Positions 1 through 6,277 of a stretch of DNA of 18,651 bases are shown in pieces. The notes beneath the pieces were generated by a model. It was not told the origin of the DNA. It was given only the letters and a program-made list of their open reading frames with translations, and ran no database searches. The DNA comes from Kangiella sp. (GTDB taxonomy: Bacteria > Pseudomonadota > Gammaproteobacteria > Enterobacterales > Kangiellaceae). Numbering within the stretch: position 1 is the first letter of the stretch; every line of letters begins with the position of its first letter. The stretch covers positions 1 through 18,651 of the forward strand of contig JAPHRL010000285.1 in assembly GCA_026195755.1 (NCBI GenBank), read 5' to 3'. The position numbers and the translations under genes were made by a program.

Positions 1-930
1 AAGCAGATCCCTTCGATTTTACATCTCGAATTGCTGTATGTATTAACCGTGTCGGATATCCGCGCGACTAATCCGACACTGTGGAACTCCTGGAAAGAAT
101 CTTTACTGAAAGAACTTTTTTTAGCCACCAAGCAATACCTGACCCAATCGACGCCTCGTGCTAATCAAAGTGAAATGGTACAAGACACGCGCCAGCAGGT
201 GCTGGAGCAGTTTGGCAAGGTCGGTGACTCCATTGAACCGATTAGAGAGTTGTTAGACGAATTGGGCGATGAATACTTATTGCGCTATCACCCAGAACAA
301 ATCATCTGGCAAACAGAACAATTGATGTCGCAACCTGAATTGCCTTATGTGGCGATTAAGAATCATCGTTCACAAGCAGGCACCGAAGTTTTTATTGCGA
401 TTGAAGATCAGCGCGACCTATTTGCAGCTATCACGGCGGTGCTGAGTCAAAACCACCTGAACATTCAAGCAGCGACTCTTTACACCTCACCAAAAGGCTT
501 ATGCCTTGATACCTTTATTGTACTAGATGAACAAGGCCATCCACTTTCTTACGAGCGCCGCATTCAAGAGATTCAAGATAACTTGATAGAGGGCTTATCG
601 GATCTGGACCACCGTAAACTGGATGTCAGCCGTGCCGTACCTAGCCGTTTGAAACACTTTAACGTCAAAACGCGTATAGCTTTTAGTTATGATGAAAACT
701 CAAATCTCACAACTTTGGAAATTACCGCTTTGGATCGTCCGGCACTTTTGGCAAAATTAGGCCAGGCCTTTATGGAATGCGAACTTAAAGTTCACTCGGC
801 CAAAATTGTGACCCTCGGTGAACGAGTTGAAGATACTTTCACTTTAAGTCGACGCGACAATCAGCCATTAAAAGATAAGGCCGACTTGAAACACGTTAAA
901 CAGAAAATTCTAGAAGCCATTGCTAGCTAA
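1..930 (+). CDS. glnD: Bifunctional uridylyltransferase/uridylyl-removing enzyme GlnD, C-terminal part (5' end outside window)
   Basis: GlnD adds UMP to, and removes it from, the PII signal proteins (GlnB/GlnK) in response to glutamine, and so sets nitrogen assimilation in the cytoplasm. The reading frame is open from base 1; the TTG at 31 is an internal leucine codon, not a start. The 309 residues seen are about the last third of a roughly 900-residue enzyme. They begin with the GlnD-typical stretch LYVLTVSDIRATNPTLWNSW at the end of the HD (UMP-removing) domain. Two ACT domains follow, at about fragment residues 128-200 (EVFIAIEDQRDLFAAI) and 237-309 (LEITALDRPALLAKLG), which sense glutamine. 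The nucleotidyltransferase domain lies outside the window. dapD follows after 38 bases, the same order as in E. coli. Identification is firm. Confidence 0.96.
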   Translation, partial: KQIPSILHLELLYVLTVSDIRATNPTLWNSWKESLLKELFLATKQYLTQSTPRANQSEMVQDTRQQVLEQFGKVGDSIEPIRELLDELGDEYLLRYHPEQIIWQTEQLMSQPELPYVAIKNHRSQAGTEVFIAIEDQRDLFAAITAVLSQNHLNIQAATLYTSPKGLCLDTFIVLDEQGHPLSYERRIQEIQDNLIEGLSDLDHRKLDVSRAVPSRLKHFNVKTRIAFSYDENSNLTTLEITALDRPALLAKLGQAFMECELKVHSAKIVTLGERVEDTFTLSRRDNQPLKDKADLKHVKQKILEAIAS

Positions 931-968
931 CCGAATAACCCCTTATTTGATTGTAAAAGAGAATCACT

Positions 969-1793
969 ATGTCATTACAAACTACTATTGAACAAGCTTT
1001 TGAAAACCGTGACCAATTGTCGCCTGCATCCGCTCAGCAAGATGTTAAAGAAGCGGTCAGCGAAGCATTAAACCTGCTCGACTCAGGCAAGGCTCGCGTT
1101 GCCGAAAAGATTGATGGCGACTGGGTTGTGCATCAGTGGTTGAAAAAAGCGGTATTGCTATCTTTCCGTTTGAATGACAACAAAGTGATTGATACTGGTC
1201 TCGCTCAGTTCTACGACAAGGTGCCAATGAAGTACCAGAACATGACCGAGGAAGAGTTTAAAGCTGGCGGTACACGCGTCGTGCCACATGCGATTGCTCG
1301 CCATGGCTCATTCATTGCTAAAAATGTTGTTTTAATGCCAAGCTATACCAACATCGGTGCCTATATTGATGAGGGCGCCATGATTGATACCTGGGCCACG
1401 GTAGGTTCGTGTGCTCAAATCGGTAAGAATGTTCATCTATCCGGTGGTGCTGGTATTGGTGGCGTTTTAGAGCCATTGCAGGCCGGCCCAACCATCATCG
1501 AAGACAATTGCTTTATTGGCGCACGCTCTGAAGTCGTTGAAGGTGTGATTGTCGAAGAAGGCTCGGTGCTTTCGATGGGCGTTTTTCTTGGCCAGAGTAC
1601 TAAGATTTATAACCGTCTGACTGATGAAGTGTCTTATGGTCGCGTTCCTGCAGGCTCTGTGGTTGTGCCGGGTAGCTTGCCTTCTGATTGCGGCAAATAC
1701 AATTTGAATTGTGCAGTTATCGTCAAACAGGTGGATGCAAAAACTCGCGCGAAAACCAGCATCAATGATTTACTACGTATGGACAAATTTTAA
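969..1793 (+). CDS. dapD: 2,3,4,5-tetrahydropyridine-2,6-dicarboxylate N-succinyltransferase
   Basis: DapD succinylates tetrahydrodipicolinate with succinyl-CoA, a committed step of the succinylase route to meso-diaminopimelate and lysine, in the cytoplasm. At 274 residues it matches the E. coli enzyme in length. An N-terminal helical domain (about 1-100) precedes a left-handed beta-helix of hexapeptide repeats (about 105-220), with typical stretches such as GSFIAKNVVLMPSYTNIG and MIDTWATVGSCAQIG. The conserved segment GGVLEPLQAGPTIIEDN (about 164-180) lies in the active-site region. The ATG at 969 has a purine-rich AAGAGA about 8 bases upstream. It lies between glnD and the yffB-type gene, with dapE two genes on, so lysine/DAP genes are clustered here. 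Identification is firm. Confidence 0.97.
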   Translation: MSLQTTIEQAFENRDQLSPASAQQDVKEAVSEALNLLDSGKARVAEKIDGDWVVHQWLKKAVLLSFRLNDNKVIDTGLAQFYDKVPMKYQNMTEEEFKAGGTRVVPHAIARHGSFIAKNVVLMPSYTNIGAYIDEGAMIDTWATVGSCAQIGKNVHLSGGAGIGGVLEPLQAGPTIIEDNCFIGARSEVVEGVIVEEGSVLSMGVFLGQSTKIYNRLTDEVSYGRVPAGSVVVPGSLPSDCGKYNLNCAVIVKQVDAKTRAKTSINDLLRMDKF

Positions 1794-1808
1794 GAGGTAG
1801 CTTTCATT

Positions 1809-2174
1809 ATGAGTCAATCCGTCACTATTTATGGTATTCCTAATTGCGATACTGTACGTAAAGCCGTTAAATGGTTAGAAGCCAACCAGATCGAGCATGA
1901 GTTTGTGGATTATCGTAAAAATCCTTTGCCACGAAAAGAAATCGAAAACTGGGATAAGGCGATTGGTTGGGAAACTTTTTTAAATAAACGCAGTACTGCT
2001 TGGAAGCCCCTTGACCAATCGGTCAAAGACAATATTGATCGTGATTCTGCTTTGGATTTAATGTTGGATAAGGTGACTTTGATTAAACGCCCAGTGTTGG
2101 TACTGGAAAATGGCAAGGATATCGATGTCCATTTAAGCTTTAAACCTGAGCAGTATCAGGCAATCTTCAACTAA
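1809..2174 (+). CDS. yffB: Spx/ArsC-family thioredoxin-fold protein (YffB type)
   Basis: Small cytoplasmic protein of 121 residues in the ArsC/Spx/MgsR family. The N-terminal YGIPNCDTVRKAVKWLEAN segment carries a single Cys (C13) where arsenate reductases have their catalytic cysteine, followed by the family's FVDYRKNPL segment. The later segment LIKRPVLVLENGKDIDV, with the cis-proline region typical of the fold, is also present. The YffB subgroup is thought to use glutathione, but its substrate is unsettled; arsenate reduction should not be assumed, since no ars genes are nearby. A clear GAGGT at 1794-1798 precedes the ATG. It sits 15 bases after dapD and 12 bases before dapE; YffB-type genes next to dapE are common in gammaproteobacteria. 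Confidence 0.9.
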   Translation: MSQSVTIYGIPNCDTVRKAVKWLEANQIEHEFVDYRKNPLPRKEIENWDKAIGWETFLNKRSTAWKPLDQSVKDNIDRDSALDLMLDKVTLIKRPVLVLENGKDIDVHLSFKPEQYQAIFN

Positions 2175-2186
2175 CGAGACATTTCC

Positions 2187-3332
2187 ATGAGCGAAACGCT
2201 GGCACTCAGTAAAGACTTGATAAACCGTCCTTCCGTAACGCCGGAAGATGCTGGCTGCCAGCAAATGATGATGGAATATCTTCAAGCCCTTGGTTTCGAC
2301 AACGAGATGATGAACTTTGAAGATACCAGTAACTTCTGGTCATTGCGTCAAGGCAAAACCGAAGGGCCGGTGTTTGTTTTTGCAGGACATACCGATGTGG
2401 TACCAGCTGGGCCACTAGAAAAGTGGGATACCCCACCGTTCGAAGCGACGGAAAAAGATGGCTATCTGTTTGGTCGTGGCGCTGCGGATATGAAATCCAG
2501 TCTCGCCGCCATGCTAGTTGCAACCAAACGTTTCGTTAAGGACTTTCCAGATCATAATGGCTCAATCGGCTTTTTGATTACCAGCGATGAGGAAGGCCCC
2601 TTTATTAATGGTACCGTTCGCGTTATTGAAGAACTGATGAAACGAAACCAACCACTCGACTATTGTGTGGTTGGCGAACCATCCAGCTCAGAAATCTTTG
2701 GTGACGTTATTAAAAATGGTCGCCGTGGTTCGTTGACAGGCTTTCTAACCTTGAAAGGCACACAGGGTCATGTCGCCTATCCGCATCTTGCCGACAACGC
2801 CATTCATAAATCGCTCAAAGCATTAGATGAACTGGCCCATACCGAATGGGATCAAGGCAATGAGTTTTTCCCGGCCACCAGTTTCCAGATTGCCATAATC
2901 AAAGCCGGTACCGCAGGCAATGTAATTCCTGGCGAAAAGTATGTTGAGTTTAATTTCCGTTACTCCACAGAAACCACTCACCAAGAACTGCAACAAAGAG
3001 TCATCGCTCTTCTGGATAAGTATAACCTTGAGTATGACCTCGATTGGAAACTTAATGGCGAGCCATTTTTAACGGATCATGGTCATCTACTTATTGCAGC
3101 ACGCAACGCCATCAAAGCAGTCTGCCAAATTAATACAACACCATTAACTACTGGAGGAACCTCTGATGGCCGTTTTATTGCTAAGACCGGTGCTGAGATT
3201 GTAGAAATAGGCCCTATAAACAAAACTATCCACCAAATTAATGAATGCGTTAAGATTGAAGACCTCGACAAACTCACTGAAGTCTACTATCAGATTTTGG
3301 TAGAGTTATTAGCGACAGAAAAAGCACTCTAA
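2187..3332 (+). CDS. dapE: Succinyl-diaminopimelate desuccinylase
   Basis: DapE is a di-zinc M20-family hydrolase that removes succinate from N-succinyl-LL-diaminopimelate, giving LL-DAP for lysine and peptidoglycan. Length is 381 residues, against about 375 for E. coli. The metal and catalytic residues are visible: H68 and D70 in GHTDVVPAG, the bridging D101 in GRGAADMKSS, the general base E135 and ligand E136 in TSDEEGP, E164 in VVGEPSSSE and H349 in NKTIHQINE. The small dimerisation domain lies between, at about 180-295. Start at 2187 fits the family N-terminus and follows the upstream gene by 12 bases, so translation is probably coupled. Identification is firm. Confidence 0.97.
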   Translation: MSETLALSKDLINRPSVTPEDAGCQQMMMEYLQALGFDNEMMNFEDTSNFWSLRQGKTEGPVFVFAGHTDVVPAGPLEKWDTPPFEATEKDGYLFGRGAADMKSSLAAMLVATKRFVKDFPDHNGSIGFLITSDEEGPFINGTVRVIEELMKRNQPLDYCVVGEPSSSEIFGDVIKNGRRGSLTGFLTLKGTQGHVAYPHLADNAIHKSLKALDELAHTEWDQGNEFFPATSFQIAIIKAGTAGNVIPGEKYVEFNFRYSTETTHQELQQRVIALLDKYNLEYDLDWKLNGEPFLTDHGHLLIAARNAIKAVCQINTTPLTTGGTSDGRFIAKTGAEIVEIGPINKTIHQINECVKIEDLDKLTEVYYQILVELLATEKAL

Positions 3333-3353
3333 ACAAAAGCTATAAGGCACTCT

Positions 3354-4070
3354 ATGCACTCTTCTATGATGACAGCCGAACAAATTCTTGGTCTTAATCA
3401 GGATCACCTTTTGCATATTGCTGACAACAGTGAATTACTTGGGCAAAAATTTCAATGTCATCACGAAGTACTGGTTCCGATTGCCAAACTGATTCGACGC
3501 TCAGAACTGGACGGAATTCCGTTGCGCATTGTCAGTAGCTATCGTTCCTTTGAGCATCAACTGTCCATCTGGAATAAAAAATACTACCAAGAAGTAATGC
3601 TTAATTTACGCGACGGTTCAAGCGTTAACTCACAAGATCTTGATGGGCAGGAAAGAGTGGATGCCATTCTACATTATTCTGCTTTACCTGGTGCCAGCCG
3701 TCATCATTGGGGCACCGACTTTGATGTGTTCGACGCAAGCGCTATCGATATGGGCCATGATGTTGAACTCACTGAACAGGAGTTCGACAAAAACGGGCCT
3801 TGCGGACTTCTAAGCGACTGGTTGGAAGACCACCTCAGTGAGTATGACTTTTTTAAGCCCTATGCGGTAGATATAGGTGGCGTGGCTTGTGAGCCATGGC
3901 ATATCAGCTATAAGCCGGTAGCCGAGAAAGCACTGAAAGAGTTTCCAATAGAGTTGTTGCACACATCATTGGAGCAGTCTGATATTGGGGGTAAGCAATT
4001 CATCATGCCCAAACTAGACTCCCTGGTGCAGAAATACGTTATGCGGATCTGTGAGGAACAGCCATTATAA
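3354..4070 (+). CDS. M15-family (VanY/DdpX-like) zinc D-Ala-D-Ala carboxypeptidase or muropeptide peptidase
   Basis: A 238-residue protein with the M15 zinc-peptidase motifs. SYRSFEHQLSIW (about 62-73) is the substrate-binding region. SRHHWGTDFD (115-124) matches the SxHxxGxxxD pattern with zinc ligands H117 and D124. EPWHISY (180-186) supplies the catalytic E180 and ligand H183. Family members cut D-Ala-D-Ala or related bonds in peptidoglycan peptides. No signal peptide or membrane segment is seen at the N-terminus, so a cytoplasmic role in muropeptide recycling is plausible, though the substrate is not known. Starts at codons 5 or 6 are also possible; the first ATG has AAGG at 3344-3347 in good position. 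It follows dapE by 21 bases, linking it with DAP and cell-wall metabolism. Confidence 0.85.
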   Translation: MHSSMMTAEQILGLNQDHLLHIADNSELLGQKFQCHHEVLVPIAKLIRRSELDGIPLRIVSSYRSFEHQLSIWNKKYYQEVMLNLRDGSSVNSQDLDGQERVDAILHYSALPGASRHHWGTDFDVFDASAIDMGHDVELTEQEFDKNGPCGLLSDWLEDHLSEYDFFKPYAVDIGGVACEPWHISYKPVAEKALKEFPIELLHTSLEQSDIGGKQFIMPKLDSLVQKYVMRICEEQPL

Positions 4071-4084
4071 ATAATGCTGTTTTT
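4057..4084 (+). terminator. Terminator-like hairpin across the M15 gene stop codon
   Basis: AACAG and CATTA (4057-4067, one bulged C) can pair with TAATG and CTGTT (4072-4081), closing a TAAA loop, and the 3' arm runs into five T residues. The stop codon lies in the loop region. The stem is AT-rich with a bulge, so termination may be partial; it could lower expression of the two genes downstream. Confidence 0.35.
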
Positions 4085-4111
4085 CAGGAATTACATTAAA
4101 GAGGTTCAAAA

Positions 4112-4342
4112 ATGCTCAAAGCTATAATCGTAACCTTCATCATTTTTGCCATATTGTTTTCAGGAATTATTGCCTTAAAACGATCCGCTGACCATTGGAA
4201 AGTGCCAAAGGGTGTAAAGCCTAAACCATATGACAAGGATAATGAAGATGAGGAAGATTTAGAAAACAAGAACCAAAGCAAAACACCTCAACTAGAAGAT
4301 AAATCGAAACAGAAAACCGACTCGAACAAGACGAATTCATAA
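4112..4342 (+). CDS. Small single-span membrane protein, possibly DUF2897 type
   Basis: A 76-residue protein with one hydrophobic N-terminal helix (about residues 3-21, LKAIIVTFIIFAILFSGIIA) followed by a hydrophilic, highly charged tail rich in Asp, Glu, Lys, Asn and Gln. The part after the helix (LKRSADHWKVPKG, then an acidic DKDNEDEEDLE run) recalls the short gammaproteobacterial DUF2897 family, but this is from memory and not certain. The function is unknown. The ORF is likely real: AAAGAGG at 4098-4104 gives a strong ribosome binding site 7 bases before the ATG, and the gene lies in line with its neighbours, 46 bases before the SLC13 gene. The tail probably sits in the cytoplasm or periplasm as a disordered segment. 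Confidence 0.65.
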   Translation: MLKAIIVTFIIFAILFSGIIALKRSADHWKVPKGVKPKPYDKDNEDEEDLENKNQSKTPQLEDKSKQKTDSNKTNS

Positions 4343-4361
4343 AACAACAGTGATCTGAGCC

Positions 4362-4387
4362 GCTTAACAAAATGGGGGGCGTTAAGC
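4362..4387 (+). promoter_or_regulatory. Stem-loop at the SLC13 translation start
   Basis: GCTTAAC (4362-4368) and GTTAAGC (4381-4387) form a perfect 7-base inverted repeat. The 12-base loop holds a run of six G (4374-4379), the only Shine-Dalgarno-like element near the ATG at 4389. The stem ends one base before the start codon, so folding would affect ribosome access. A DNA operator is the alternative. Confidence 0.45.
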
Positions 4388-4388
4388 A

Positions 4389-5783
4389 ATGCAACAACAC
4401 TTACGACATCTAGCTTTATTTTTTGGGCCGATATTTGCAGTTCTGGTCTATTTTCTAATGGCGAATGCCGAATTTTCCCATCCTGCTTCAATCACTGCAG
4501 CGATTGCCACCTTGTGCGCAGTCTGGTGGATATTCGAGCCGATCCCCATTCCTGCCACATCTTTAATACCCATTGCGGCTTTCCCCGCTTTTGATGTTCT
4601 TAGTGCCAGACAAGTTGCTGAAGCTTATGGTCATTGGCTGATTCTATTGCTGATGGGCGGTTTTATCCTGTCGACCGCCTTAGAAAAAAGTGGCACCCAC
4701 AGAAGACTTGCGCTTGGCATGATCAAGTTAGTGGGTTCGCACTCAGAGAAACGCATTGTACTTGGCTTTATGATAGCCAGTGCAAGTTTGAGCATGTGGA
4801 TTTCAAATACAGCCACAACGCTTATGCTATTGCCAGTGGCCATGGCAATTGTTCAGTGTGGTCCCGATAATGAAAATACTCGCAAATTTGCCATAGCCTT
4901 ACTGCTTGGGCTTGGCTACGCCGCCAACATTGGTGGCGTAGGTACGCCGATTGGCACACCTCCCAATCTTCTATTTATGAATTTTTACGCTCAGGCAACA
5001 GGGGAAGTAATCAGCTTTATTGACTGGATGGTTTGGGCCCTGCCGATTGTCATTCTATTTGTTCCGGTTATGTGGCTGTGGCTAACCCGAAAGCTAGAAG
5101 CTAATCAAAGTTATGACCTACCGCCGGTAGGAAAATGGCGAGCAGAAGAAAAACGCACTCTGGCCGTGTTCGCGGTAGTCGCTTTTCTCTGGGTCTTTAG
5201 AACAGGTCCTTTTGGCGGCTGGAGTCAATTATTAGGATTAACTCATGCCAATGATGCTTCTGTTGCACTGCTCGGCGTCATCGCCATGTTTATGATTCCT
5301 AACGGTAAAGGTGGCAAACTTTTGGACTGGGAAACAGCCAATAAAATTCCCTGGGGGGTATTACTCCTGTTTGCTGGCGGTATTGCTATCGCCTCGGCTT
5401 TCACAGCTTCCGGACTAAGTGAAATTTTGGGCAACTCAATGAGCTTTTTAACTGACTTGCCGCCAATATTACTAATCGTTTCAATCTGCCTGATTGTCAC
5501 TTTCATCACCGAGCTGACCAGCAATACTGCGACCGCCGCCCTACTGATGCCGATTCTCGCTGCTGCAGGCGTTGCCGCCAACATGGATCCGGCCATATTA
5601 ATGTTCCCTGCAGCTATCAGCGCCAGCTGTGCCTTTATGCTACCGGTTGCGACAGGACCGAATGCCGTCATCTTCTCCAGTAACAAGCTATCCGTAGAAA
5701 TGATGGTGCGAAATGGTTTTATTATGAATTTGGCTGGCGCCGTTATTATTACTTTAGTGGTTTACTTTATGGTGGGGCATTAA
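4389..5783 (+). CDS. SLC13/DASS-family sodium-coupled anion (dicarboxylate) transporter
   Basis: Inner-membrane carrier of 464 residues with about 11 hydrophobic segments. The two hairpin substrate/sodium motifs of the divalent anion-sodium symporter family are both present: Ser-Asn-Thr at 139-141 (SNTATTLMLLP) and again at 378-380 (SNTATAALLMP), as in Vibrio cholerae VcINDY. The family loop GTPIGTPPN (185-193) and the C-terminal CAFMLPVATGPNAVIFSS region (414-431) are also clear. Substrates in the family are C4-dicarboxylates, citrate or sulfate; the double SNT motif favours dicarboxylates such as succinate, but this cannot be decided from sequence. The start at 4389 lies just after a hairpin with a G-rich loop. 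It probably shares a transcript with the small membrane protein upstream. No clear terminator follows on the plus strand. Confidence 0.92.
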   Translation: MQQHLRHLALFFGPIFAVLVYFLMANAEFSHPASITAAIATLCAVWWIFEPIPIPATSLIPIAAFPAFDVLSARQVAEAYGHWLILLLMGGFILSTALEKSGTHRRLALGMIKLVGSHSEKRIVLGFMIASASLSMWISNTATTLMLLPVAMAIVQCGPDNENTRKFAIALLLGLGYAANIGGVGTPIGTPPNLLFMNFYAQATGEVISFIDWMVWALPIVILFVPVMWLWLTRKLEANQSYDLPPVGKWRAEEKRTLAVFAVVAFLWVFRTGPFGGWSQLLGLTHANDASVALLGVIAMFMIPNGKGGKLLDWETANKIPWGVLLLFAGGIAIASAFTASGLSEILGNSMSFLTDLPPILLIVSICLIVTFITELTSNTATAALLMPILAAAGVAANMDPAILMFPAAISASCAFMLPVATGPNAVIFSSNKLSVEMMVRNGFIMNLAGAVIITLVVYFMVGH

Positions 5784-5805
5784 AATTACTTGAACACATT
5801 TCACT

Positions 5806-5836
5806 AAAAAAACGGCCTTAGAGTCTGATGGAGCCG
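5806..5836 (-). terminator. Weak possible terminator for the AT-rich ORF (minus strand)
   Basis: On the minus strand CGGC (5836-5833) can pair with GCCG (5816-5813), followed at once by seven T (5812-5806). The stem is only 4 base pairs with a 16-base loop, so the case rests mainly on the T-run and its place about 35 bases after the stop of the minus-strand gene. Confidence 0.25.
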
Positions 5837-5870
5837 CACTAATTTCCCATCCCCCGCAACTCTAACCTCA

Positions 5871-6194
5871 TTAATTCCATACAACTATTGGTTCGCCTGG
5901 TATTTCAAGTACTAAAGCTTCTGGTCCATTATACGATTCATCATCTAAAAAAACTTTTATTGATGTTTCATCATCAAATAAAAACTCTATGGATTTATCA
6001 CTTTCGTTTACTTCTAATAAATACTTACCTAATACAGTATCTTTGAAATCGTTTATATTTGAGGGCTGTGTTAGCCTTTCATTATGTATAGCTAATCCAA
6101 TACCGCCTTTAAAGTCAAAATAAATACTTTCCCCATCAAACTCAAAGTCAACCACTGTATTATTTATTATTTTATTTAATCCTACTGATCGCAT
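5871..6194 (-). CDS. Hypothetical small acidic protein in an AT-rich island
   Basis: A 107-residue acidic protein I do not recognise. It looks beta-rich, with no signal peptide or membrane segment (it begins MRSVGLNKIINNTVVDFEF), and ends in PEALVLEIPGEPIVVWN. The upstream in-frame TTG at 6200 directly touches the GGAGG at 6205-6201 and cannot use it, whereas the ATG at 6194 has ideal 6-base spacing, so I start there. Counting 5881-6180 gives 87 G+C in 300 (29%), clearly below the mid-40s of the genes on either side, a sign of recent transfer. A 9-base inverted repeat lies just outside it. Small, acidic, AT-rich, isolated genes like this include immunity proteins of polymorphic toxin systems, but no toxin is nearby, so that is only a guess. 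Confidence 0.7.
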   Translation of the reverse strand: MRSVGLNKIINNTVVDFEFDGESIYFDFKGGIGLAIHNERLTQPSNINDFKDTVLGKYLLEVNESDKSIEFLFDDETSIKVFLDDESYNGPEALVLEIPGEPIVVWN

Positions 6195-6200
6195 TGGCAA

Positions 6201-6205
6201 CCTCC
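6201..6205 (-). promoter_or_regulatory. Ribosome binding site deciding the start of the AT-rich ORF
   Basis: GGAGG on the minus strand, six bases before the ATG at 6194 and zero bases before the in-frame TTG at 6200. The spacing supports ATG as the start and rejects the longer reading. Confidence 0.75.
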
Positions 6206-6277
6206 ATTATTGCTTATAGTTTTTTTGCGGGGGTGCAGACGCCAAGTCCTTTCTTTATGTTCAACACGATAGCAACT

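Larger units (their letters stand above)
5851..6233. repeat. 9-base inverted repeat bracketing the AT-rich ORF
   Basis: CCCCCGCAA at 5851-5859 and its exact reverse complement TTGCGGGGG at 6225-6233 lie 11 bases outside the stop codon and about 30 bases outside the start of the AT-rich gene. They could be borders of a small inserted cassette. At 9 bases, chance is not excluded, and no direct target duplication was seen. Confidence 0.4.

Noticed and set aside
31..33. TTG at 31 as the start of the first gene
   Set aside because: The frame is open to base 1 and the sequence on both sides matches the interior of GlnD.
931..968. AATAA-CCCC-TTATT as a terminator between glnD and dapD
   Set aside because: The stem is only five AT pairs and is not followed by a T-run; the genes are more likely co-transcribed.
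2206..2523. 105-codon minus-strand frame inside dapE
   Set aside because: It is antisense to a gene with all catalytic residues in place, and the translated protein has no recognisable features.
5243..5686. 147-codon minus-strand frame inside the SLC13 gene
   Set aside because: It is the antisense shadow of a well supported membrane protein; its composition mirrors the transporter codons and it has no ribosome site or family match.
5784..5870. att-like or integron attC site beside the AT-rich ORF
   Set aside because: No recognisable attC core (RYYYAAC/GTTRRRY pair), integrase or tRNA end is present; only the 9-base inverted repeat remains as a border candidate.
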